In this document: in pieces, positions 1 to 6,420 of the stretch
Numbering within the stretch: the first letter of the stretch is position 1
Layout: the number at the start of each line of letters is the position of its first letter
Assembly: GCA_026393955.1 (NCBI GenBank)
Contig: JAPKZE010000094.1
Coordinates: 1-6,799, forward strand
Length of the DNA: 6,799 bases
Source: Candidatus Aminicenantota bacterium
GTDB taxonomy: Bacteria; Acidobacteriota; Aminicenantia; Aminicenantales; Saccharicenantaceae
Reading direction: 5' to 3'
Notes under the pieces: generated by a model
Told to the model about the DNA's origin: nothing
What the model saw: only the letters and a program-made list of their open reading frames with translations
The model's database searches: none
Translations under genes and position numbers: made by a program

Positions 1-298
1 CGCCCTTGAGCAGGGCGATCGTCGGACCCTTCATCCGGGCCAGCTTGTCGCCCCGGTTGAAGCGGGAGCCGTCGCGGAACCGCTCGATGACGATGACGGA
101 CGTGTCGATCTTGGCGAAGACGCGGGACGCGACGTCCATGCCGGCCAGCACCCCCTCCTCTTTGGCCAGGAAAAAGGCCTCCGACCGGGCCTCGGACGGG
201 ATGATGCTCTCCGAGGTGAGGTCGCCCTTGGGCATATCCTCGCGGAGCGCCGCCTCGATCGCGGCGTCCATCGCTTTGTTCAGGTCCAGCGGTTCCAT
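1..298 (-). CDS. nadC: Quinolinate phosphoribosyltransferase (nicotinate-nucleotide pyrophosphorylase, decarboxylating), N-terminal part
   Basis: NadC converts quinolinate and PRPP to nicotinate mononucleotide, CO2 and pyrophosphate in de novo NAD synthesis in the cytoplasm. Only about 99 residues are visible because the gene runs off the left edge; the full family protein is about 275-290 residues. I read this translation by hand from the complementary strand starting at the ATG at 298-296. It shows the typical NadC N-terminal pattern: a helix with ALREDMPKGDLTSE near residues 17-30 (family signature: A-L-x-E-D-x-x-x-G-D-L-T), then AKEEGVLAGMDVA (family: refined as R/K-E-x-G-V-x-A-G), then a G-D-K-L-A-R-M-K-G-P segment near residues 82-91 and the start of the next helix. 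A purine-rich GAGAG stretch lies 5 bases before the start. The promoter is at 330-359 and the gene is divergent from tldD. The identification rests on this N-terminal domain; the PRPP-binding barrel is outside the window. Confidence 0.88.
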   Translation of the reverse strand, partial: MEPLDLNKAMDAAIEAALREDMPKGDLTSESIIPSEARSEAFFLAKEEGVLAGMDVASRVFAKIDTSVIVIERFRDGSRFNRGDKLARMKGPTIALLKG

Positions 299-329
299 TA
301 ACTCTCTCGAAGCCCCATAATTAGAGTAG

Positions 330-359
330 ATTATAGGCTTTCCCCCCATCGGCCGTCAA
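330..359 (-). promoter_or_regulatory. Sigma70-type promoter for nadC
   Basis: On the minus strand a TTGACG -35 element (359-354) is followed after 18 bases by a perfect TATAAT -10 element (335-330). The predicted transcription start is near 323, giving a leader of about 25 bases before the nadC ATG at 298. The 128-base gap between nadC and tldD is AT-enriched around the -10 box. I see no equally good plus-strand promoter for tldD in it. Confidence 0.6.
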
Positions 360-426
360 TTCGGCAGGGGACATGTCCCTCTGGCCGTTTGCCTCGCCCG
401 CCCGATTGTGCCATCATGGCCGGGTC

Positions 427-1851
427 GTGAAACTCTCGTATGTCGATCACTTCGGGCTCTCCGCGGCCGACCTGCGCTCTGTCCTCGGCCTGGCCCTCTC
501 GAGCGGCGGCGACTTCGCCGAGATCTTCATGGAGCACCGGACCTACGACTTCATCAACATGGAGGAGGACATCATCAAGGAGACGGCCGAGGCCGTCAGC
601 TTGGGGATGGGCATCCGGGTCATCCGCGGCGACCGGACCGGCTTCGGCTACACCAACGACTTCTCCATGGACAAGGTCCGCAAGACCGCCCTGACGGCCG
701 CGGCCATCGCCCGCGGCAAGGCCACAGCGGCCCCTCCCCCGCCTCTCCGCGACCGGACCCGGGCCGCCAGCCTTTACCAGGTCCGGCGCCCGGTCCACGA
801 GGCCTCCCTCCGCGACAAGATCAAGCTCGTCCGCGGGGCCTACGACGCCGCCCAGACCTACGATTCGCGCATCGTCAAGGTCAAGGCCCACTACTCCGAT
901 TCGCTCTCCTACCTGTGCATTGCCAACTCCGAAGGCCTGCTCGTCCGCGACACCCGGCCCATGGTCAAGCTCGTCTCTGTGGCCATCTCTGAGAAGGACG
1001 GCAAGCGCGAGTCGGGCTACTGGGGCGGCGGCGGGCGGGTCGGCCTCGAGTACTTCCGCGACACGCTCACGCCGCGCGAGATCGGCATCGAAGCGGCGCG
1101 CGAAGCGCTGCTCCTCCTCGAAGCCGTCGACGCCCCGGCCGGCGAGATGCCCATCGTGCTCGCGCCGGGCCACAGCGGCGTCCTCATCCACGAGGCCGTC
1201 GGCCACCTGCTCGAGGCCGACTTCACCCGCAAGAAGACCTCCGTCTTCTGGAACAAAATGGGCAAGAAGGTCGGCTCGGACCTGGTCACGATCTTCGACG
1301 ACCCGACCATCCCCTCGTTCCGCGGCTCCTACAACGTCGACGACGAAGGCACGCCGCCCCGCAAGACGCTCCTCATCGAGAAGGGCGTCGTCCGGGGGCT
1401 CCTCCAGGATAAGCTCTCGTCCCGGCTGATGGGCCACGCGCCGCTGACCGGGCACGGCCGGCGCCAGGACTACAGCCACTGGCCCGTGCCGCGGATGGCC
1501 AACACCTACATCGCGGCCGGTCCGGACGCGCCCGAGGACATCCTGCGCTCGGTCGACAAGGGCTTCTACGTCGCCAGCCTTTCGGGGGGGCAGGTCGAGG
1601 ATTCGGGCAAGTTCACCTTTTCCGTCAGCCTCGGCTACCTCATCGAGGGCGGCCGCCTGACCGCCCCGGTCAAGCAGGCCACCCTCATCGGCACGAACAT
1701 CGACGTCCTGAAGAAGATCGACCGCGTCGGCCACGACCTGACCTTCGGGCTCCAGACCGGGACGTGCAGCAAGGAGGGCCAGGACGTGCCCGTGACCGAC
1801 GGCTGCCCGACGCTGCGGATCGAGAAGATGACCGTCGGAGGCCAGTCGTGA
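427..1851 (+). CDS. tldD: TldD, catalytic zinc metallopeptidase subunit of the TldD/TldE protease
   Basis: TldD is the active subunit of the TldD/TldE heterodimer, a cytoplasmic protease that degrades unfolded peptides. In E. coli it matures microcin B17 and is linked to turnover of the CcdA antitoxin. The protein aligns end to end with E. coli TldD: 474 residues here against 481. The HEXXXH zinc motif HEAVGH is at residues 255-260. Strong blocks follow: LLEADFTRKKTSVF, DDEGTPPRKT, LLQDKLSSRLMG, and GGGQV-like SGGQVEDSGKF. A conserved cysteine at residue 447 in GTCSKEGQ matches the family's zinc-proximal Cys. The C terminus ends in TVGG, as in homologues. I chose the GTG at 427 because family similarity begins at about KLSYVDHFGL. 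An in-frame ATG at 373 would add 18 unlike residues, and its AGGGG sits too close (2 bases). It shares an operon with tldE through a 4-base overlap. Confidence 0.93.
   Translation: MKLSYVDHFGLSAADLRSVLGLALSSGGDFAEIFMEHRTYDFINMEEDIIKETAEAVSLGMGIRVIRGDRTGFGYTNDFSMDKVRKTALTAAAIARGKATAAPPPPLRDRTRAASLYQVRRPVHEASLRDKIKLVRGAYDAAQTYDSRIVKVKAHYSDSLSYLCIANSEGLLVRDTRPMVKLVSVAISEKDGKRESGYWGGGGRVGLEYFRDTLTPREIGIEAAREALLLLEAVDAPAGEMPIVLAPGHSGVLIHEAVGHLLEADFTRKKTSVFWNKMGKKVGSDLVTIFDDPTIPSFRGSYNVDDEGTPPRKTLLIEKGVVRGLLQDKLSSRLMGHAPLTGHGRRQDYSHWPVPRMANTYIAAGPDAPEDILRSVDKGFYVASLSGGQVEDSGKFTFSVSLGYLIEGGRLTAPVKQATLIGTNIDVLKKIDRVGHDLTFGLQTGTCSKEGQDVPVTDGCPTLRIEKMTVGGQS
1837..1841 (+). promoter_or_regulatory. Ribosome binding site that fixes the tldE start
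   Basis: A GGAGG sequence inside the last codons of tldD lies 6 bases before a GTG codon at 1848-1850. That GTG overlaps the tldD stop TGA (1849-1851) as GTGA. This supports translational coupling and sets the tldE start at 1848 rather than at in-frame codons further upstream. Confidence 0.75.
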
Positions 1852-3209
1852 CGAGGCGCGAGACCTCCGGACCGGCCCCCGCCCTCCGCGACCTGGCCGA
1901 GCAGCTCGTCGACTACGCCCGCAAGTGCGGCGCCGAAGAGACCGAGGTCTCCGTCATCGACGGCTACGAGTTCAACGTCGACGTCCGCAAGGGCCGCATC
2001 GAATCGCTGGTCGAGGCCGGCTCGAGAGCCGCCAGCCTGCGCGTCATCAAGGACAAGAAGACCGCCTACGCCAGCTCGTCCGACCTCGAGATGGGGACGC
2101 TGCGCCGGCTCGTCCGCGGGGCCGTGCGGCGGGCCGAGCTCGGGAATCCCGACGAATTCGCCGGACTCGCCCCGCTCTCGACGGAGCGCGTGGACGCCGC
2201 GGCGCTCGACCTCTACGACCCGGCCATCGCCGGGCTCGACTCCCGGACCAAGATCGCCTTGGCCCGCGACACCGAGCGCGCCGCGCTCCGGGACAAGCGC
2301 ATCACCAACTCCTACGGGGCCACCTTCGCTTCGAACGATATCCGAGCGGTCCTCGTCCTGTCGAACGGCTTCGTCGGCGAGTACGAGCAGACCTACTGCG
2401 GCCTGGGCGTCGGGCTCCAGGCCGGCGACACGGACAACCGGGTCGAGGATTCCTGGTCGTCGTCCAAGCGTCACTTCAAGGACCTGGAGACGCCCGGGGA
2501 GATCGCCCGCAAGGCCGTCGAGCGGACCGTCCGGCAGCTCAAGCCGCGCAAGATCGCGACCCAGAACGTCCCGGTCATCTTCGAGCCGACCCAGACGGCT
2601 TGGCTCCTGGGTTTTCTTTTCGGCTGCGTCACCGGGACGGCCGTCTATCAGAAGTCGACCTTCCTCGAGGGCAAGCTGGGACAGAGGATCGGCAACGACC
2701 GCATCACGGTCATCGACGACGCCCTCATGCCGGGCGCCCTCGGCTCGCACCCCTTCGATTCGGACGGACTGCCCTGCCGGCGGAACGTGGTCGTCGAGAG
2801 GGGCGTGCTCAAGAGCTACCTCTGCAACTTCTACTCCGCCCGCAAGCTCGGCCTCCAGTCGACCGGCAGCGCCGACGGCGGCGGCGTCGGACCGGCCAAT
2901 TTCTACCTCGAGCCGGGGCCGGGCGCCGTGCCGGCCAAAGACATCATCGCCGGGACGAAAAAGGGGCTCCTCCTCATCCGGACGCTCGGCCACGGCCTGA
3001 ATTCGGTGACCGGCGACATCTCCCGCGGCGCCTTCGGCCTGTGGATCGAGGACGGCGCTATCGCCTATCCCGTGACCGAGGTCACGATCTCTGGCAACTT
3101 GGGGCGCATCCTCGAGGCGATCGAGGCGGTCGGCACCGACCTCGAGTTCCACGGCCCGATCACCGGCCCGACCGTCAAGGTCGCCGAAATGACCGTCGCC
3201 GGCTCTTAA
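1848..3209 (+). CDS. tldE: TldE/PmbA, partner subunit of the TldD/TldE protease
   Basis: TldE (PmbA) is the non-catalytic homologue that pairs with TldD to form the closed protease chamber. The 453-residue product matches the usual length (E. coli PmbA is 450). It begins with the family N-terminal domain (A-E-Q-L-V-D-Y-A-R-K-C-G-A-E-E-T-E-V) and an R-K-G-R-I-E-S-L strand-turn, residues roughly 12-60. It ends in the C-terminal domain with HPFDSDGLPCRRN at 301-313, KSYLCNFYSARKLGLQSTG, the HGLNSVTGDISRGAFG block and TVAGS at the end. It lacks the HEXXXH motif seen in TldD, as expected for this subunit. The start is GTG 1848 with a good GGAGG. The stop codon TAA (3207-3209) touches the left end of the inverted-repeat element. 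That element's arrival would therefore leave the coding sequence intact but change the 3' end of the transcript. Confidence 0.93.
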   Translation: MTRRETSGPAPALRDLAEQLVDYARKCGAEETEVSVIDGYEFNVDVRKGRIESLVEAGSRAASLRVIKDKKTAYASSSDLEMGTLRRLVRGAVRRAELGNPDEFAGLAPLSTERVDAAALDLYDPAIAGLDSRTKIALARDTERAALRDKRITNSYGATFASNDIRAVLVLSNGFVGEYEQTYCGLGVGLQAGDTDNRVEDSWSSSKRHFKDLETPGEIARKAVERTVRQLKPRKIATQNVPVIFEPTQTAWLLGFLFGCVTGTAVYQKSTFLEGKLGQRIGNDRITVIDDALMPGALGSHPFDSDGLPCRRNVVVERGVLKSYLCNFYSARKLGLQSTGSADGGGVGPANFYLEPGPGAVPAKDIIAGTKKGLLLIRTLGHGLNSVTGDISRGAFGLWIEDGAIAYPVTEVTISGNLGRILEAIEAVGTDLEFHGPITGPTVKVAEMTVAGS

Positions 3210-3282
3210 TGGGGTCGGACCACAGCAAGTAAATATAAATCAATAAGTTAGCGAATATTTTCTCAGATTCCAAACTGTAAAA

Positions 3283-3309
3283 GGCCCGATAATCAACTTT
3301 TTCAGGGCC
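3283..3309 (-). terminator. Weak candidate intrinsic terminator for the ARPP-1 gene
   Basis: Read on the minus strand, GGCCC pairs with GGGCC across a 17-base loop, and the stem is followed directly by TTTT. The stem is short and the site is about 170 bases past the ARPP-1 stop codon, inside the inverted-repeat element, so this is only a candidate. It would suit the convergent arrangement with tldE. Confidence 0.22.
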
Positions 3310-3394
3310 AAAAACGCAACTCCCCAATTCCGGAAAAACCGAACTTGTATTTTACGTTTTCAGCCCCGAAAAGCTCAGAATGACATGATCCCTA

Positions 3395-3422
3395 AGCTGT
3401 AGACCAAGTCCTGGAGACAGCT
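3395..3422. repeat. Hairpin inside the inverted-repeat element
   Basis: AGCTGT (3395-3400) and ACAGCT (3417-3422) form a 6-base inverted repeat. An inner CCA (3404-3406) and TGG (3412-3414) can continue the stem after a small internal loop, leaving AGTCC as the apex. It lies just inside the right arm of the 3208-3465 element and adds to the impression that the element makes a structured RNA or single-stranded DNA. Confidence 0.35.
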
Positions 3423-3475
3423 AAGTAAATGATTAATATAGTCATTGCTGAGGTCCGACCCCATTTGATGAACCC

Positions 3476-4423
3476 TTAGACCCGGAAACCGCGGCGCATG
3501 CGGCTGCCGGCCATGCTCCCGGGATCCTGGGCCGCCTCGGCCTCGTCCACGCTGAAGAAGGCCATGTGGACGACCATCTCGTTGAAAGCCAAGGCCGACC
3601 CGACGACACCCGCCCCGGCGTAGCGGTACGACCAGCCCAGGCCGACCGACTCGTACTTCTTCTCTTCGCAGCCGGCGGCCCGCTTCAGGAACTCCCGGGC
3701 CTCGTCGGCCGAAGGCTTGGCCGGCGCCTTGGCGGCGTCGCCCTTGCCCCGGCCCTGCTTGCGCCGCTCGAAGTCCATCCCGGCCGGCCGGCCGTCGACG
3801 AACACCAGTATCCCCTTCTGGCCCTGGGCCAGCCGGAAGCTCTTGAGATACCCGTCGAGGTCGGCCCCCTTGGCCTCGTAGACGTCGCGCATGGCCCCGG
3901 TGCTCGAGACCACCTTCATGTCGCAGGCCAGCTTGGCGACACCATCCCAGATCTCGCCCTGGTCCGAGCGGAAAGGCATCCCCGCCGCCAGGTTCTCGTT
4001 CACTTTCCGGAGGTTGAGCGCGCGCATCTCCCGGTGCATGACGTTGCCCGACTCGGCGAACTCCCGCGATTGCATGCTCCACCGGCCGTGCTCGACGCAG
4101 CTGACCGGGACCTTGATCGTCGACTTCGGCCCGACCAGGATGGTCGTGTTGAGGATGCGGTTCTGTTTGGCGCCTCTCACTTCCTCGCCGTCGAGGAGGA
4201 GGACCGCGACCTCGCCCTTGTTGGCGACCATGAGATCGGGCACGGAGCCGCCTTCGCTCACCTCGGTGACGGAGAAGACCCCCCGCTCGATCGCCTCCCG
4301 GAGCGTGATGTACTCCGGCCCCCCGTTCTTCGGCCGCAACAGCTCGAAGACGGTCATGTTCTCGAAGCTCGCCCCGGCGCCGAGCTCCATCTCCCGCAAA
4401 TGAGTTTCGACAGACTTGTCCAT
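3476..4423 (-). CDS. ARPP-1 (DUF6569) family protein
   Basis: The 315-residue product is recognised from memory as the ARPP-1 domain (ARG and rhodanese-phosphatase superfamily associated protein), formerly DUF6569. Its biochemical activity is not established, and the family is discussed in the context of bacterial conflict systems. Visible blocks: F-E-N-M-T-V-F at 20-26, an acidic VTEVSEGGSVPDL at 52-64, LLLDGEEVRGAKQNRILNTT at 75-94 (the family hallmark), VPVSCVEHGRW at 105-115, QGEIWDGVA at 155-163, FVDGRPAGMDFE at 208-219, VGLGWSYRY at 260-268 and NEMVVHMAFF at 281-290. A basic, Ala/Lys/Pro-rich linker lies at about 221-240. There is no signal peptide or membrane segment, so it is probably cytoplasmic. 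A GGGAG (4436-4432) sits 8 bases before the ATG. It follows the XRE-ImmA gene on the same strand after a 166-base gap and converges with tldE. Confidence 0.8.
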   Translation of the reverse strand: MDKSVETHLREMELGAGASFENMTVFELLRPKNGGPEYITLREAIERGVFSVTEVSEGGSVPDLMVANKGEVAVLLLDGEEVRGAKQNRILNTTILVGPKSTIKVPVSCVEHGRWSMQSREFAESGNVMHREMRALNLRKVNENLAAGMPFRSDQGEIWDGVAKLACDMKVVSSTGAMRDVYEAKGADLDGYLKSFRLAQGQKGILVFVDGRPAGMDFERRKQGRGKGDAAKAPAKPSADEAREFLKRAAGCEEKKYESVGLGWSYRYAGAGVVGSALAFNEMVVHMAFFSVDEAEAAQDPGSMAGSRMRRGFRV

Positions 4424-4589
4424 TCGTGTTTCTCCCTTTCTTTTGAATTTCGAACTAAACGCCCCAGCCGCCGGCGCCGCTCCGCGCGATCGTTGGGACG
4501 GTCACGCGATCCGGCGCCCCTCCGGCCGCTAGGTGTAACCCGGTTCGAAGCGTCCCATCATCGACCTCCCTCTTCCCTGGCTTTAATCG

Positions 4590-6005
4590 TCAAAAAATAT
4601 CTCCGATCTCCTTCTCGAGCTCCTCGACCGTGACGCCGGCCATCTCGGCGGCCCTGGCCACGTCGAGAATGTCCGCGGCCACGGCGTAATGGAGCAAGCG
4701 CCGGAACCGGGTCGCCCGCTCCTTGCCGGCATAGGCCACCGGCTCTTCGACCAGCCAGCCCCTGGCTTTGAGCGTCTCCCGGAAGGACCTGAGCTGCCGG
4801 TCGCTGATATAGCCAAGCGCGTGGGCCCGGTACATGATGGCCTGGAGCGACACCCCGTAGGTCTCCTTGATCTCGCCCAGATCGCCCATGGTCACCTTGC
4901 GGCGCGTCGGCTGGAAAACCTTTTCGAGCGCGGTCCGGGGCAGAAGAAACGCCGCCCCGAAGGCGTGGCACTCGCTCTCGGGGTTCTCCCCCGACGGGAA
5001 GTCGCAGAGCACGTGCCCGAGCTCGTGGGCCGCGGTGAAGCGCACCCGGTCGGGCGGGTTCTCCATCCCGACGGCCACGAACGGCACGGGCCCGAACTGC
5101 CCCGACAGCCCTTCGAAGCCCTCGATGCCCCGCGTCTCGTAGACCTTGATGCCCTTGTCCTCGAGCAGGCCCAGCAGGTTCACGATCGGGGCGGAGCCGA
5201 GCTCCCAGCTCTCCCGGACCTCGTGGGCCGCCGACTCGACCTCCTCGGACGATCCGGCGCGGCGCCCGGCGATCGGGTTCCTGAAAGGCGCGGGCAGGCC
5301 CAGGATGGACTCGAGCTCCAGGACCTTCCGGAGATGGTCGGCGATGCGGTACTTGAGGGCCGACTCGCTCTTGGCCGAGAGCCGCTCGCCCTCGCGGAAA
5401 CGGATCCGGTCCAATCCGGAGTCCTCCTCCCACTCCCGCGCGATGCGGTTCCGCCGCGTGGCCGGCGAAGGGAAAGTCTCTTCCCTCAGGACGATCTTGT
5501 CGGGCATCCCGCGTTCGAGCTGCTGGATGTCTCGCGCGAAATCGCCCGCCCCTTCTTTAGGGCTCGATACGTCAGACCGCAGTGCGAGATAGACGTGCTT
5601 CTCGGACTCGGCCGTGACGGTCTTCTCGCGCTCCGCCCCCCGGGCTTTCCCGCGAATACGCGCCAGGAGCCCGGCCCGCCGGAACTTGGGGCTCTCCATG
5701 GCCTCCGTATCCAGCCTGAAAAGAGAGGGACTATGGAGGCGATCCACCTCGGCGATCTCCACCTCGCTCGACCGCAGGGGCGCAGCGCCCCAGGTGACGA
5801 TCTTGAGCACCTCGACCAGTTTCGCCAGGACCTCAGGCGCCGGCATCATCTGGCCCGTCTCGTACTTGCCGATGGCCTGCTTGGTGACCATGCCGCCGAG
5901 CTTCCCGGCCAGGTCTTCCATGCTCAATCCGGCCATCTTCCGGGCGGCCCTCAGGCGCTGCCCAAAGGGCGTCTCCGGAATGTTGCGGGTTCGCTGGCGT
6001 TCCAT
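4590..6005 (-). CDS. XRE-family HTH repressor fused to ImmA/IrrE-type zinc metallopeptidase
   Basis: This 471-residue protein joins a DNA-binding domain to a COG2856-type (peptidase M78) protease. The HTH is at residues 14-69 (FGQRLRAARKMAGLSMEDLA, then TKQAIGKYETG, the recognition-helix region). The protease has HELGH at 327-331, and E345 in ESECHAFGAAFLLP is the likely third zinc ligand. ImmA/IrrE enzymes cleave repressors such as ImmR or DdrO on stress; fused forms are thought to control their own locus. The usual fusion is about 380 residues. Here about 113 extra residues (88-200) lie between EVEIAEV (81-87) and RFREGERLS (202-210), which normally sit almost side by side. The reading frame stays open across the insert, with somewhat lower third-position GC. 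The ATG at 6005 follows AGGGG (6016-6012) with 6 bases spacing and has its own promoter. The cellular target is unknown. Confidence 0.88.
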   Translation of the reverse strand: MERQRTRNIPETPFGQRLRAARKMAGLSMEDLAGKLGGMVTKQAIGKYETGQMMPAPEVLAKLVEVLKIVTWGAAPLRSSEVEIAEVDRLHSPSLFRLDTEAMESPKFRRAGLLARIRGKARGAEREKTVTAESEKHVYLALRSDVSSPKEGAGDFARDIQQLERGMPDKIVLREETFPSPATRRNRIAREWEEDSGLDRIRFREGERLSAKSESALKYRIADHLRKVLELESILGLPAPFRNPIAGRRAGSSEEVESAAHEVRESWELGSAPIVNLLGLLEDKGIKVYETRGIEGFEGLSGQFGPVPFVAVGMENPPDRVRFTAAHELGHVLCDFPSGENPESECHAFGAAFLLPRTALEKVFQPTRRKVTMGDLGEIKETYGVSLQAIMYRAHALGYISDRQLRSFRETLKARGWLVEEPVAYAGKERATRFRRLLHYAVAADILDVARAAEMAGVTVEELEKEIGDIF

Positions 6006-6022
6006 TTTTTTCCCCTGTAGGT

Positions 6023-6041
6023 TTACATAATAGCATTACAT
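6023..6041. promoter_or_regulatory. Direct repeat TTACAT, possible operator for the XRE-ImmA gene
   Basis: TTACAT occurs at 6023-6028 and again at 6036-6041, 13 bases apart. The first copy overlaps the -10 box and the second lies in the spacer of the XRE-ImmA promoter. Two half-sites a little over one helical turn apart over a promoter are a plausible autorepression site for the gene's own HTH domain. No binding specificity is known, so this is inference. Confidence 0.3.
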
Positions 6042-6055
6042 TGGGCGTTTGTCAA
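6027..6055 (-). promoter_or_regulatory. Near-consensus sigma70 promoter for the XRE-ImmA gene
   Basis: On the minus strand, TTGACA (6055-6050) is followed after exactly 17 bases by TATTAT (6032-6027). The expected start site near 6020 leaves only about 15 bases of leader, just enough for the AGGGG ribosome site. The 70 bases upstream (about 6056-6125) are very AT-rich and could act as an UP element. A promoter this strong suggests tight repression in normal conditions. Confidence 0.7.
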
Positions 6056-6125
6056 CTTGTTTTATTGGTATTCATCAATATTTTAATATCTTGCTGATAA
6101 TAATAGTATTTTAAGAATATCGGTC

Positions 6126-6141
6126 GTTGACCTTTGTCAAC
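6126..6141. repeat. Palindrome GTTGAC-N4-GTCAAC after the toxin gene
   Basis: Perfect 6-base arms (6126-6131 and 6136-6141) flank CTTT, 10 bases past the yoeB-like stop codon. It could be a weak hairpin at the 3' end of the toxin transcript, but no T-run follows directly. It could also be a protein-binding site. A near copy lies at 6743-6758 in front of the antitoxin gene. Confidence 0.4.
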
Positions 6142-6150
6142 CAGAAGGAG

Positions 6151-6420
6151 CTAGTAGTGATATCTAGCCTGGAGGAAATCGACGCGGTCGTCCCCCACCA
6201 GATAGACAACCCGATGCTCCAGGTTGACACGCCGGGACCACAGGTTGGGAGCCAAAAACTTCAACGGCTCAGGTTTTCCCAGTCCCGAGAACGGATCGCG
6301 CATGACATCCAGGACGATCTCGAGGACCCGCTGGGCCGTCTTCCTGTCCGTCCGGATCCAATAGCGGAGGTCTTCCAGGAAGTCCTTATCGAAGACGGCC
6401 TCACGCCGCTTCGCGCCCAC
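6151..6420 (-). CDS. yoeB: YoeB/Txe-family toxin, ribosome-dependent mRNA endonuclease
   Basis: YoeB toxins bind the ribosome A site and cut mRNA, stopping translation; the cognate YefM antitoxin neutralises them. The 89-residue product matches the family over its whole length (E. coli YoeB is 84). Visible blocks are FLEDLRYWIRTDRKTAQRV at 14-32, RDPFSGLGKPEPLK at 41-54, WSRRVNLEHRVVY at 61-73 and the C-terminal RYHY at 86-89. The residues equivalent to the E. coli catalytic set (E46, R65, H83, Y84) are all kept as E51, R70, H88 and Y89, so the toxin looks active. It starts with GTG at 6420, with GAGG (6430-6427) 6 bases upstream. The start lies inside the antitoxin gene (20-base overlap), which points to translational coupling and excess antitoxin. 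Confidence 0.92.
   Translation of the reverse strand: MGAKRREAVFDKDFLEDLRYWIRTDRKTAQRVLEIVLDVMRDPFSGLGKPEPLKFLAPNLWSRRVNLEHRVVYLVGDDRVDFLQARYHY

Larger units (their letters stand above)
3208..3465. mobile_element. AT-rich inverted-repeat element (MITE-like, non-coding)
   Basis: A 258-base stretch is bounded by a perfect 14-base inverted repeat: AATGGGGTCGGACC at 3208-3221 and its reverse complement at 3452-3465. With mismatches the arms extend to about 45 bases (3208-3252 and 3420-3465), sharing CAGCAA next to the core and a TATA/TAATCA block further in. The interior is clearly AT-richer than the flanking genes and has no open reading frame of note. It holds two small hairpins, GGCCC/GGGCC (3283-3309) and AGCTGT/ACAGCT with an inner CCA/TGG pair (3395-3422). 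It fills nearly all of the gap between the convergent ends of tldE and the ARPP-1 gene. I infer a small non-autonomous mobile element or a relative of REP/RAYT-mobilised palindromes. No clear target duplication is visible, and no transposase is in the window. Confidence 0.55.

Noticed and set aside
331..3152. Long open frames on the minus strand opposite tldD and tldE
   Set aside because: Their translations are rich in Arg, Ala, Gly and Asp without recognisable domains. The plus strand encodes clear TldD and TldE throughout; long antisense frames are normal in GC-rich DNA.
3208..3465. Whole inverted repeat read as a single terminator stem
   Set aside because: The perfect arms are about 230 bases apart with no adjacent T-run, so they cannot act as an intrinsic terminator hairpin.
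3375..4082. Minus-strand frame overlapping the ARPP-1 gene and running into the inverted-repeat element
   Set aside because: It is out of frame with the recognised ARPP-1 blocks and its product shows no family pattern; its tail is simply a translation of the AT-rich repeat.
4541..4550. CGGTTCGAAG, resembling a tRNA T-loop
   Set aside because: The flanking bases do not form a T-stem, and no acceptor, D or anticodon stems can be drawn around it on either strand.
4494..4557. Seven-base inverted repeat TGGGACG/CGTCCCA between the XRE-ImmA and ARPP-1 genes
   Set aside because: The 50-base separation and lack of a T-run make a terminator unlikely, and a 7-base match is expected by chance in such GC-rich sequence.
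3566..6020. Long plus-strand open frames opposite the ARPP-1 and XRE-ImmA genes
   Set aside because: They have low-complexity Pro/Arg/Leu-rich products, no start context and no known family, while the minus-strand genes match families along their lengths.
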